Shown one piece after another: positions 24,480-32,560 of a DNA stretch of 64,000 nt. The DNA is from Curvibacter sp. PAE-UM. Its GTDB lineage: Bacteria; Pseudomonadota; Gammaproteobacteria; Burkholderiales; Burkholderiaceae_C. The stretch spans positions 2,973,710 to 3,037,709 of the forward strand of contig NZ_KQ483358.1 of NCBI RefSeq assembly GCF_001432305.1, written 5' to 3'. Positions within the stretch are counted from its first letter, which is position 1; the number at the start of each line of letters is the position of its first letter. The notes under the pieces are model-generated. The model made no database searches, had not been told where the DNA came from, and was given only the letters and a program-made list of their open reading frames with translations. The translations under genes and the position numbers were made by a program.

Positions 24480-27044
24480 GTGGACCACCCCAGCACCGAC
24501 CTCTTCGACACCGCCGCCCCACCCTCGCCAGCCCAGCGGGCGGCGGCCTTGGCGTCACCGGCCAGCAGCGGCCACTACGATGAATTGCGCGGCGGCCTGA
24601 CGGGCCAGAAAACCGCTCCGGCCTGGACGAGTTTCTTCGAACACCTGGGCAACGAGGGCTACGCCGACCTGAACCACCGCGCCCACAGCCTGGCGCGCCA
24701 GATCCGCGACAACGGCGTGAGCTACAACGTGTACAGCGACGCCAGCGGCCCGCAGCGCCCCTGGTCGCTCGACCTGTTTCCGCTGATCGTCACACCCGAG
24801 AGCTGGTCGCAGATCGAAGCCGGCGTGCTGCAGCGCGTGCGCGTGCTGGAACATGTGATGGCCGATGTCTACGGCCCGCAGCAACTGCTCAAGGCTGGCC
24901 TGCTGCCACCCGCCCTGGTGCAGGGCCACCCGGGTTATCTGCGCCCCATGCATGGCGTGGCGCCCGTGGGCGGCACGCACCTGCACATTGCCGCCTTCGA
25001 CCTGGCGCGCGGACCCGACGGCAACTGGTGGGTGATCTCGCAGCGCACGCAGGCGCCTTCGGGCCTGGGTTATCTGCTGGAGAACCGCATCTCGATCTCG
25101 CGCCAGTTCGCACCGGCCTTCGAGGGCATGCACATCCAGCGCCTGGCCGCCACCTACCGCGCGCTGATCGACGCGCTCAAGCAGATGAGCCCGGCCGGTG
25201 CCGATTCGCACATTGCGCTGCTCACGCCCGGCCCCTACAACGAAACCTATTTCGAGCACGCCTACCTCGCGCGTTACCTGGGCCTCACGCTCGTCGAGGG
25301 CAGCGACCTGACGGTGCGCGACCAGAAGCTCTACCTCAAGACCCTGCGCGGCCTGGAGCCGGTGCACGGCCTGCTCAAGCGCCTGGACGACGAGTTCCTC
25401 GATCCGCTGGAGTTGCGCCCCGACTCCACGCTGGGCGTGCCCGGCCTGCTGCAGGCCATCCGCGCCGGCAACGTGCTGGTGGCCAATGCGCCGGGCTCGG
25501 CCTTTCTCGAATCGAGCGCGCTGCTGGGTTTCCTGCCGGCCCTGGCCAGCCACTTGCTGGGGGAAGAACTGTCCCTGCCGGCCCTGCCCACCTGGTGGTG
25601 CGGCGAACGCGCGGGCATGGAGGACGTGCTGCCGCGCCTGGGCGAATGCGTGATCAAGCCGACCTACCCCGGTGCGGCCCACAGCTTCGAGGCCGTGCTC
25701 GGCCGCAACCTGAACCGCAGCGGCCTGGACGAATGGGCCGGCCGCATCCTGCGTGAAGGCGACCAGCACACGGTGCAGAGCTACCTGCCGCCCTCGCAGA
25801 TGCCGACCTGGCAGGACAACACGATCGCGCCGCGTTCGGTCATGCTGCGCGTGTTTGCCGTGGCCGACGGCCCGCAGTCCTGGCGCGTGCTGCCCGGCGG
25901 CCTGGCCCGATTGGTGAATGCCAGCGCGGGCATGGCCTCCATGCAGCGCGGCGGCAGCAGCGCCGACACCTGGGTCATGACCCACGGCGAGGTGGACCGC
26001 ACCACGCTGCTGGCCACCCATCACGCAACGCCCATCCTCACGCAGCGCAAGCGCCTGGTCACCAGCCGCGCCGCCGAGAACCTCTACTGGCTGGGCCGCT
26101 ACACCGAGCGCACCGAAAACAATATCCGGCTGGCCCGCCTCACGCTCGACAGCCTGAACGGGCAGGACCCCTGCTCACCCGCCCTGCTGCGCTGGCTCAG
26201 CGAGCTGGCGGTGCGCAACACCCTGGTGCTGCCCGACGTTCCTACGGCCCAACAGGCGCGCCGGGTGTTCGAACGCTCGCTGATCGCCAGCCTGGGCAGC
26301 CACGACATGGCCACCAGCGTGGGCTACACCCTGCGCGCGCTCAAGCTGGCCGCTGCCGCCGTGCGCGAGCGGCTCTCGCAGGAGCAATGGAACATCATCA
26401 CCCGCGCCGAAGCCGAGATGACCTCATGCTGCGCCGAGCAGGCGGCCCAGGGTGACTACTCTGCCGCGGAAGCCCTGCGTGTGCTGGAGTCGGCCAGCAG
26501 CCACCTGGCCGCCATCACCGGCGCCCAGACCGACCGCATGACACGCGACGACGGCTGGCGCCTGCTGTCCATCGGCCGCCAGATCGAACGCCTGTGTTTT
26601 CTGGCGCCGGCCTTGGCCAGCAGCTTCGAAAGTGGCGCAGTCCATGACGACGGCGGCTTCGAGGCGCTGATCGCCCTCTTCGACAGCACCATCACCTTCC
26701 ACGCCCAGTACCAGCAAAGCCGCGAAGTGCCCGCCCTGCTGGACCTGCTGGTGCTGGACCGCGACAACCCGCGCTCGCTCGGCTGGGTGGTGCAGACCCT
26801 GCGTGGCCGCCTGGCCAAGCTGGCCGGTTGCCCGGCCGGCGAGATGGATGCCCTGGCCCTGCTGGTGCCCGACCCCGAGCGCTGGGACCTGCAGGCCTTG
26901 TGCCAGACGCGCGAAGACGGCATCCTGCCCCAGCTGGCCGAACTGCTGACGCAATGCAACGAGGCCGCCTGGCGTGTCTCCGACGAGATCAGCCTGCGCT
27001 ACTTCACGCACACGGGCGAATCCGGGCAAAGCCTGGGGGCCTGA
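24480..27044 (+). CDS. ATP-grasp (circularly permuted, type 2) fused to alpha-E
   Basis: 854 residues from a GTG start; an upstream GGGAG is rather far (about 23 bases), so the start is not certain. Residues ~50-510 are a second circularly permuted ATP-grasp domain (LLENRISISRQF, LDDEFLDPLELRPDSTLGV, ending SADTWVM). Residues ~525-840 are an alpha-E domain (SRAAENLYWLGRYTERTENN), so this single protein corresponds to the two separate genes on the other arm. The stop lies 32 bases before the last transglutaminase gene. Confidence 0.9.
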   Translation: MDHPSTDLFDTAAPPSPAQRAAALASPASSGHYDELRGGLTGQKTAPAWTSFFEHLGNEGYADLNHRAHSLARQIRDNGVSYNVYSDASGPQRPWSLDLFPLIVTPESWSQIEAGVLQRVRVLEHVMADVYGPQQLLKAGLLPPALVQGHPGYLRPMHGVAPVGGTHLHIAAFDLARGPDGNWWVISQRTQAPSGLGYLLENRISISRQFAPAFEGMHIQRLAATYRALIDALKQMSPAGADSHIALLTPGPYNETYFEHAYLARYLGLTLVEGSDLTVRDQKLYLKTLRGLEPVHGLLKRLDDEFLDPLELRPDSTLGVPGLLQAIRAGNVLVANAPGSAFLESSALLGFLPALASHLLGEELSLPALPTWWCGERAGMEDVLPRLGECVIKPTYPGAAHSFEAVLGRNLNRSGLDEWAGRILREGDQHTVQSYLPPSQMPTWQDNTIAPRSVMLRVFAVADGPQSWRVLPGGLARLVNASAGMASMQRGGSSADTWVMTHGEVDRTTLLATHHATPILTQRKRLVTSRAAENLYWLGRYTERTENNIRLARLTLDSLNGQDPCSPALLRWLSELAVRNTLVLPDVPTAQQARRVFERSLIASLGSHDMATSVGYTLRALKLAAAAVRERLSQEQWNIITRAEAEMTSCCAEQAAQGDYSAAEALRVLESASSHLAAITGAQTDRMTRDDGWRLLSIGRQIERLCFLAPALASSFESGAVHDDGGFEALIALFDSTITFHAQYQQSREVPALLDLLVLDRDNPRSLGWVVQTLRGRLAKLAGCPAGEMDALALLVPDPERWDLQALCQTREDGILPQLAELLTQCNEAAWRVSDEISLRYFTHTGESGQSLGA

Positions 27045-27076
27045 GCCCAAGCACTGGCCCCGGCCTGGACCAGACC

Positions 27077-27988
27077 ATGCACCTGCGCATCACGCACGAG
27101 ACCCTGTACGACTACACGCCGGCCGTCGAGACGGCGCAGCACGTGGCCTATCTGCAGCCCGTGGACACGCCGTACCAGGCCCTGCTGAGCCACCGGCTGG
27201 ACGTGTCGCCGGCACCCGCTCAGTTGACGCAGACCGACGACACCTACGGCAACCGGCGCGTCTTCTTTTCACTGCAGACCCCGCACACCCAGTTGCGCGT
27301 GGTGGCGATCAGCGAAGTTCGCACGCGCGTGCCCGAAGCCGTCGACAGCCACATCAGCTGGGAAGCGCTGCGCGAACAATTTCGTTACCACGCGGACGCG
27401 GCCTGGAGCGCGGCCGCTGAATTCAGCTTTGCCTCAGCACGCGCGCCGCGGCACGAAGACTTCGCGGCTTACGCACGCCCGAGCTTCGGCCCCGGCGTAT
27501 CGGCCCTGGCGGGCGCACGCGACCTGATGCGACGCATCCATACGGACTTCACGTATGAGACGGCCAGCACCGAGGTCAACACCCCGCCGCTGGAGGCGCT
27601 GGCCCAGCGCAAAGGCGTCTGCCAGGATTTCGCGCACATCATGCTGGGCTGCCTGCGCAGCATGGGCCTGGCGGCGCGTTATGTCAGCGGTTATCTGCTG
27701 ACCCAGCCCGCGCCCGGCCAGCCGCGGCTGGTGGGCAGTGACGCCTCGCATGCCTGGGTGTCGATCTTCCTGCCGGATCTGCCCCGCGCCCAGGCGGGCC
27801 AGGGCTGGTACGACCTGGACCCGACCAATGACCGGCACGGCTGGGGCACACCGGGCGAAGACTACGTGACGGTGGCCACGGGCCGCGACTACGCGGACGT
27901 TTCGCCGATCCGTGGGGTCATCCACGGCGGCGGGCAGCACACCCTGGCCGTGGCCGTGACGGTGGAACCCATCGCAGAGGAACTCTAG
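27077..27988 (+). CDS. transglutaminase-like protein
   Basis: 303 residues. An N-terminal beta-sandwich (MHLRITHETLYDYTPAVE) is followed by the transglutaminase core with Cys182 (GVCQDFAH), His225 (ASHAWVS) and Asp248 (DLDPTND), an intact triad. No signal peptide, so cytoplasmic. Predicted to cut or transfer isopeptide/peptide bonds; substrate unknown. Last gene of the plus-strand arm. Its TAG stop overlaps the TAG stop of the convergent DUF2937 gene in the palindrome CTAG at 27985-27988. Confidence 0.92.
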   Translation: MHLRITHETLYDYTPAVETAQHVAYLQPVDTPYQALLSHRLDVSPAPAQLTQTDDTYGNRRVFFSLQTPHTQLRVVAISEVRTRVPEAVDSHISWEALREQFRYHADAAWSAAAEFSFASARAPRHEDFAAYARPSFGPGVSALAGARDLMRRIHTDFTYETASTEVNTPPLEALAQRKGVCQDFAHIMLGCLRSMGLAARYVSGYLLTQPAPGQPRLVGSDASHAWVSIFLPDLPRAQAGQGWYDLDPTNDRHGWGTPGEDYVTVATGRDYADVSPIRGVIHGGGQHTLAVAVTVEPIAEEL

Positions 27989-28518
27989 GCCGCACCGCGC
28001 CAGCGGTGGTTGATGTAGCGCGTGGTCACGGCCTGCAGGCGCCGGCCCCCGGCCATGGCGGCCTCCAGCAGCAGCAGCATGACCAACGCCACGACGCCGC
28101 CGGCGATCAGTGCGTCCTGCGTCAGCGGCACGGTGGCGTTGTACTGGATCAGGGTCTGCTCGCGCAGGTCGGGGTCGGCGCGGAAGGCCACATGCCAGAG
28201 GCGGCCCGGCATGTGGGTCTTCAGCGCCTTGGCCTCCCCTTCGAAACGCAGCTTGCGCTGGTACATGCGCTCGATGGCGTCGCCCTCGGCCTTGAAGGCG
28301 GCCACATTGCTCTGCCGGTGCATGGCGATCAGCGCCTCGACATTGCCGCCGGTGTGCTGGTTGGCAATGATCAGAAAAGGCTGGAAGTTGATGGTGACTT
28401 CGCGCAGCGTGGCGTCCACCCGTTTGGCGTACTGGTCGGCCAGGTGGGGCAGTTGCATGCCCGCCAGCAGGCAGATGCAGGCAACGATGATCATCACATA
28501 ACGCAGCAGGACCGACAT
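27985..28518 (-). CDS. DUF2937 family membrane protein
   Basis: 177 residues. An N-terminal membrane helix (LRYVMIIVACICLLAGMQLP), a helical periplasmic region and a second helix near 140-160 (LIAGGVVALVMLLLLEAAMA), the DUF2937 layout. GGAGG precedes the ATG at 28518 (CGGAGGAAAACC). The frame remains open upstream, but that part lacks a ribosome site. Function unknown. It converges on the Anbu cluster and overlaps it by the stop codon only. Confidence 0.85.
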   Translation of the reverse strand: MSVLLRYVMIIVACICLLAGMQLPHLADQYAKRVDATLREVTINFQPFLIIANQHTGGNVEALIAMHRQSNVAAFKAEGDAIERMYQRKLRFEGEAKALKTHMPGRLWHVAFRADPDLREQTLIQYNATVPLTQDALIAGGVVALVMLLLLEAAMAGGRRLQAVTTRYINHRWRGAA

Positions 28519-28610
28519 GGTTTTCCTCCGGGGGCTTGTCCGGAGATTAAACCAGAGCCACCCGGCCCCAGGGCGGCGGAAACAAACGCTTGCAGTTTGG
28601 TCGGTGCTCT

Positions 28611-29276
28611 TCAGTTCGCCTGGGCAATCTCGCTGGCGATGCGGCGCAGCGCGTCCTCGTAAGCTGCCACGGGCTGCCCGCCCGAGATCAGGTACTGGCG
28701 ATTCACGATGACGGCGGGCACCGAGCTGATGCCGGCCTGCTGCCATTGCAGCTCGTTCTCGCGCACGGCCAGGGCGTATTCGTCACTGCCCAGGATCTCG
28801 CGGGCCCGCGCCTCGTCCAGGCCGACCGTGCGGCAGGCGCGCACCAGCACCTCGGCATCGGACACGTTCTCGGCGCGGCCGTGGTAGGCGGTGAGCAGCT
28901 CCTTCTTCAGGGCGTACTGCTTGTCGAGGCCCAATTCGCCGGCCCAGTGCAGCAGGCGGTGCGCATCGAAGGTGTTCCAGATGCGCCCGCGTCCCTCGGG
29001 CTTGAAGCTGAAGCCGACCTCGGCGCCGCGCGCGCGGATGGTCTCGCGGATCTGTGCCTGCTGCTCGGGCGTGGAGCCGTACTTCTGCGTCAGGTGCTCG
29101 GTCATGTCCTGGCCCTCGGGGCCCATGGCGGGGTTGAGCTCGAAAGGCTGGAAGCTGATGTGCGCATCGACCTGGCCCAGCAGGTTCTCGAGCGCCTGTT
29201 CCAGGCCACCCAGGCCGACGGCGCACCAGGGGCAGGCAATGTCGGAGACAAAGTCGATTTTGAGGGAAGTGGTCAT
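28611..29276 (-). CDS. DsbA-family thiol oxidoreductase (FrnE-like)
   Basis: 221 residues, thioredoxin fold with a helical insert. Redox motif CPWC at Cys15-Cys18 (FVSDIACPWCAVG) and the cis-proline loop SVPAVIVN near residue 180. No signal peptide, so a cytoplasmic FrnE-type disulfide isomerase rather than periplasmic DsbA. Monocistronic by spacing. Confidence 0.92.
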   Translation of the reverse strand: MTTSLKIDFVSDIACPWCAVGLGGLEQALENLLGQVDAHISFQPFELNPAMGPEGQDMTEHLTQKYGSTPEQQAQIRETIRARGAEVGFSFKPEGRGRIWNTFDAHRLLHWAGELGLDKQYALKKELLTAYHGRAENVSDAEVLVRACRTVGLDEARAREILGSDEYALAVRENELQWQQAGISSVPAVIVNRQYLISGGQPVAAYEDALRRIASEIAQAN

Positions 29277-29320
29277 ACCGTAATGCTAGAGCATCCGGAT
29301 TATCCCTGCATCGATTTAGC

Positions 29321-29350
29321 CTGGCAGCTCATTGCCCATTGAGCTGCCAG
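29321..29350. repeat. perfect 10-bp inverted repeat
   Basis: CTGGCAGCTC (29321-29330) and GAGCTGCCAG (29341-29350) around a 10-base loop, in the gap between the DsbA-like gene and the next minus-strand stop. There is no T-run, so it is a weak terminator candidate; a protein-binding site or a repeat remnant is also possible. Confidence 0.6.
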
Positions 29351-29423
29351 CTACGTTGCCCCCCACGACAGGTGCCGTGGGCTGTCCGCATTTGCGGAAC
29401 GGAGTCATGCCCGTCGCGCAGTG

Positions 29424-30935
29424 CTACCGCTTGTCTTGCCCGTCGTAGGGGGTGGAGCATCTGCCGTCGCCCAACTGGTTCTTGGGGCAGATATACGATC
29501 TGCGCGCCACGACCAGTCCATAACGCTTGGCAACGTCATAGTCCCCCGCCCCGAGCGTATGTCCACAGCGATAGGCTTCCCACTGCTGGCCTTTCAAATT
29601 GGGCCCCCCAGCCGCCCAGGTGCCTCCTTTGCAGTGCTGTCTTGCCAAGGCGCTTTCCAGCGTCGGTTCGTCCACAATGATCTGGTTGTCCAGGGCGCCA
29701 TTGCATTCCCACTTTTTGCTTTTCGGACTCTGGCGACAGATCGCAATCGCCTCCAGCTGAACGGGGCCCCACTCAATGGGTTTCTTCTTGGGAGTGGACG
29801 AGGACGGATCGGCCAAATTGCCCTTGGTCGTGTTCGGCACCAACTTGTCATCGGTGAGCGACTGCCGTGGCGCAGTGCCACCAGCGGCGCTTCCACCGCC
29901 AGCAGCAGACGTGGCCTGTGGGTCCTTGATGCAGTAGGCCCCGCCGCCGCCCGCGGTCATCGGCGTCCCGTTGGGGTGCCGCGCCCGGCTGGATCCAGGA
30001 GGGCACGTCTCGGACCATGTTGGAATGGTGACCTGCTGTGGCTGGTACCTGGGTGTACCGGCGGCATTGGCAACACTCGGCGTATTCACCGGGTTGGCTG
30101 CTGGCCGCGGGCTGCCGGAGCTGGACCCGGTTTGTCCGTTGGGACCGGCATATCTGCGATCAGCATAGCCACCCTGGCTGTCAGTCCTTGCGCCAGCGCT
30201 TGGGGGGGCTTGCACTGAGGGCCGGGTATCGCGACTTGCAGGCAGGCTGCCCTGAGTGCCAATCCCTCGATTGTTGCGGTCGGGAATCGAACCATTGTGT
30301 ATGGGTTCTCCGGCAGGTCGCACACGTTCGGGTGGGCGGATGGCGGCCGACTTCCTCTGCTCTGCTGCCTTGGTCTCCGCATCTCGACGACGTTGCTCCG
30401 CGAGCCTCTCTTCCCTCTGTTTCTGCTCTGCGGCACCTGCCTTGCTTCTTTGCTCTTCGCGCCGCTGCTCCTGGCGTCGCTGCTGCTCCTGCTGGCGCTG
30501 CTGTTCCTGACGTTGCTGCTCCTGGCGGCGCTGCTCTTGCTGACGCTGCTCCTGCTGGCGCTGCTGTTCCTGACGTTGCTGCTCCTGACGGCGCTGCTCT
30601 TGCTGACGCTGCTCCTGCTGGCGCTGCTGTTCCTGACGTTGCTGCTCCTGGCGGCGCTGCTCCTGCTGGCGCTGCTGCTCCTGACGTTGCTGTTCCTGGC
30701 GGCGCTGCTCCTGCTGGCGCTGCTGCTCCTGGCGGCGCTGCTCTTGCTGACGCTGCTCCTGCTGACGCTGTTGCTCCTGCCGTGCGCGGTCCTGGGAATA
30801 TTGAGCTAGAAGAATGCGGCCATCAAACGGATCTGCCCCGCCCGATAAGGTCTGGGCGGATGCACCACCCCAGTTGAGCGTTGCACCGCCCAAAAGAAGA
30901 ACCCAAACACCGGCAATTTTTTTTGAATTACGCAT
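29424..30935 (-). CDS. secreted protein with a long Gln/Arg/Glu repeat coiled coil
   Basis: 503 residues. Signal peptide (MRNSKKIAGVWVLLLGGATL, cut near ASA-QT). Residues ~50-155 are a nearly pure Q/R/E tract made of 21-residue units (63-base DNA repeat), expected to form a long charged helix. A Ser/Gly/Pro linker follows, and a C-terminal domain (~300-503) has spaced cysteines (CPPG, CIKD, CRQS, CNG, CKGG, CGHT, CPKN). No family recognised. It starts in a less GC-rich stretch and is likely an accessory gene. Confidence 0.8.
   Translation of the reverse strand: MRNSKKIAGVWVLLLGGATLNWGGASAQTLSGGADPFDGRILLAQYSQDRARQEQQRQQEQRQQEQRRQEQQRQQEQRRQEQQRQEQQRQQEQRRQEQQRQEQQRQQEQRQQEQRRQEQQRQEQQRQQEQRQQEQRRQEQQRQEQQRQQEQQRRQEQRREEQRSKAGAAEQKQREERLAEQRRRDAETKAAEQRKSAAIRPPERVRPAGEPIHNGSIPDRNNRGIGTQGSLPASRDTRPSVQAPPSAGARTDSQGGYADRRYAGPNGQTGSSSGSPRPAANPVNTPSVANAAGTPRYQPQQVTIPTWSETCPPGSSRARHPNGTPMTAGGGGAYCIKDPQATSAAGGGSAAGGTAPRQSLTDDKLVPNTTKGNLADPSSSTPKKKPIEWGPVQLEAIAICRQSPKSKKWECNGALDNQIIVDEPTLESALARQHCKGGTWAAGGPNLKGQQWEAYRCGHTLGAGDYDVAKRYGLVVARRSYICPKNQLGDGRCSTPYDGQDKR
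30482..30670. repeat. 63-bp tandem repeat inside the coiled-coil gene
   Basis: Three near-identical copies begin at 30482, 30545 and 30608 (for example GCTGCTCCTGCTGGCGCTG recurring every 63 bases). Shorter degenerate units extend the tract to about 30790. Because 63 is a multiple of three, copy-number change keeps the reading frame. Confidence 0.85.
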
Positions 30936-31058
30936 TCTCGTGATGTCTCCGCTTGTTGATTTCGTTATGGGCCTTGCTGTTTCACTTCCGTCTCTGAGTG
31001 AACGTCAGGCTGGGTCGAAGCATCCTAGCGAAACACCCCATCAACAACTACCCTCCCA

Positions 31059-31087
31059 AGGGGGTGTATCCCCCTACCCATGTGGGT
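31059..31087. promoter_or_regulatory. two adjoining palindromes, possible operator
   Basis: AGGGGG-TGTAT-CCCCCT (31059-31075) is directly followed by ACCCATGTGGGT (31076-31087). They lie about 125-150 bases before the start of the coiled-coil gene. No known regulator can be assigned from sequence alone. Confidence 0.4.
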
Positions 31088-31166
31088 TACATCAACCAGG
31101 GAAAGCGTTGTTCATCCTCCACAGTTGAGTGGGCCTCACCAAGGGCAGGCGATCTCAGAGTCGAAA

Positions 31167-31250
31167 TCAATGCGAGTCCGAACCGTTGCGCACGCGCCCC
31201 CGCTGCGCCTTGGTCTCGGAGCGCTGGCTCTTGCCTTCGAGCCGCCGCTG
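31167..31250 (-). repeat. detached second copy of the arfB 3' end
   Basis: 84 bases colinear with 32122-32205, the true arfB tail. The 45 bases at 31206-31250 match with one difference; the rest is diverged. Read on the minus strand it encodes QRRLEGKSQRSETKAQRGR and a further short tail in the arfB frame, ending at its own TGA (31167-31169). Confidence 0.85.
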
Positions 31251-31252
31251 TA

Positions 31253-32002
31253 TCAACGGCGACCCTGGGTCTTGGTCGCCGAGAAATTCAGTGCCACAGG
31301 CAAGATGCAGCGGCAGTCGGGGGCCGGCCATGAAGGCATGCGTTCGATGTGATCAGCCACACAGGCCGAATACGGGGTGCGGGGGTGCACCGCCACTTGC
31401 GACAGGCGACCGTCCACCTTCATCGCGCCCACCAGCTTGAACTGGACGCCGAGGTCGGCATCTCCAACCGGACACTGTGCCTCAATCCGCGGAAATTCCT
31501 GCGCCAGGATCGGCATCATCTTGCGACTCATATAGTCCGCGGTGGACCTCTGGATATGCTCCGGGGACAGCTGGGCGACGGGATCAGCTGCTCGTGCGGG
31601 CGCGCGCAGAACCCACACCACTCCCGTGGAGACCACGGCGGCCAACAGAGCCACGAAGAAACTGGCTCCCAGCGAAATCCCCAGGCTGAACGTGAAGCCC
31701 AGAACATAAGCCAGCAGGAACACCCCCAGCAGCAGCACGAGGCCCAGGCCACCAAAGTGACGTATCCCTGTGACGCTGGAGAACTTGAACACCAGGACGC
31801 CGGCCAGCAGCACGAACAGAAAAGACAAACACACGGCCCGCAGAGCATCCCCCCAACTGGCCGGCGCCCCTGATACCTCGCGCGCTGTCAGGCGCACGGT
31901 GATCACGACCAGCAAAAAAGAAGCAGCCAGGCCAATGGTGGTCTGGAGTGGGGCAATGAAAGCAAAGAAGAGAAACGAAAAAATGAAGAGCAGGAGAACC
32001 AT
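31253..32002 (-). CDS. orphan membrane protein with C-terminal TonB-C-like domain
   Basis: 249 residues from the ATG at 32002; an in-frame TTG at 32029 would add nine. About five N-terminal membrane helices (first MVLLLFIFSFLFFAFIAPL) are followed by a ~100-residue soluble domain (VQFKLVGAMKVDGRLSQVAV ... CVADHIERMPSWPAPDC) resembling TonB-C/AgmX C-terminal folds. No family assigned. It lies between the two copies of the arfB tail, its stop only 2 bases from one copy, so it is probably an inserted gene. Confidence 0.75.
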   Translation of the reverse strand: MVLLLFIFSFLFFAFIAPLQTTIGLAASFLLVVITVRLTAREVSGAPASWGDALRAVCLSFLFVLLAGVLVFKFSSVTGIRHFGGLGLVLLLGVFLLAYVLGFTFSLGISLGASFFVALLAAVVSTGVVWVLRAPARAADPVAQLSPEHIQRSTADYMSRKMMPILAQEFPRIEAQCPVGDADLGVQFKLVGAMKVDGRLSQVAVHPRTPYSACVADHIERMPSWPAPDCRCILPVALNFSATKTQGRR

Positions 32003-32121
32003 GGAGATGTGGTTGGAAGGTGACAGCAAGGCGCATTATTGGCGAGCCCGTCAGCTTGCACCATCCCCCAAAAGGGGCATGCAGATGAGCACGTCCGGCT
32101 GGGAGCAGTCGCTGCGTGCGC

Positions 32122-32205
32122 TCAATGCGCGTCCGAATTGCCCCTAACCCGACCCCGCTGCGCCTTGGTCTCGGAGCGCTGGCTCTTGCCTTCGAGTCGC
32201 CGCTG
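32122..32205 (-). repeat. arfB 3' end, proximal copy of the direct repeat
   Basis: Partner of 31167-31250. The shared core (32161-32205 side) is almost identical; the tails encode RGRVRGNSDAH here and RGRVRNGSDSH in the distant copy. Confidence 0.85.
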
Positions 32206-32547
32206 GCGCGAGCCGTAGGTCGGCTTGGTGGCGCGGCGCGTCTTGGGGGCGTGCGCCACGCTGTTGACCAGCTCGTGCAGGCGGGAAAAGGCGTCGAGCC
32301 GGTTCAGGTCCTGGCTGCGGTGCTGCTGGGCCTTGAGGACCAGCACACCTTCCTGCGTGATGCGGCTGTCGCGCAGGGCCAGCAGGCGCTCCTTCACATC
32401 GTCGGGCAATGACGAGGCGGGGATGTCGAAGCGCAGGTGGATCGCGCTGGAGACCTTGTTGACGTTCTGGCCGCCGGCCCCCTGGGCGCGGATCGCGCTG
32501 ATCTGCACCTCGGACTCGTCGACCTGCAGCAGCGCGGGCTGGGACAT
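32122..32547 (-). CDS. arfB: alternative ribosome-rescue peptidyl-tRNA hydrolase ArfB
   Basis: 141 residues. Catalytic GGQ at 25-27 (GAGGQNVNKV) hydrolyses peptidyl-tRNA on stalled ribosomes, and the basic C-terminal tail (RRLEGKSQRSETKAQRGRVR) is the part that enters the empty mRNA channel. Full length. Its last 84 bases are duplicated 955 bases downstream, so the present end may have been supplied by an insertion. It lies 13 bases after trhP on the same strand and may share its transcript. Confidence 0.95.
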   Translation of the reverse strand: MSQPALLQVDESEVQISAIRAQGAGGQNVNKVSSAIHLRFDIPASSLPDDVKERLLALRDSRITQEGVLVLKAQQHRSQDLNRLDAFSRLHELVNSVAHAPKTRRATKPTYGSRQRRLEGKSQRSETKAQRGRVRGNSDAH

Positions 32548-32560
32548 GGCGGGCGCCGCC

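Larger units (their letters stand above)
30936..31252. other. intergenic region with palindromes and an arfB tail copy
   Basis: 317 bases upstream of the coiled-coil gene. It contains the adjacent palindromes at 31059-31087 and the detached arfB 3' end at 31167-31250. No gene is convincing here. Confidence 0.6.

Noticed and set aside
30482-30790. Regular repeats that might suggest a CRISPR array
   Set aside because: Repeats are tandem without spacers, in frame and coding for a Q/R/E coiled coil.
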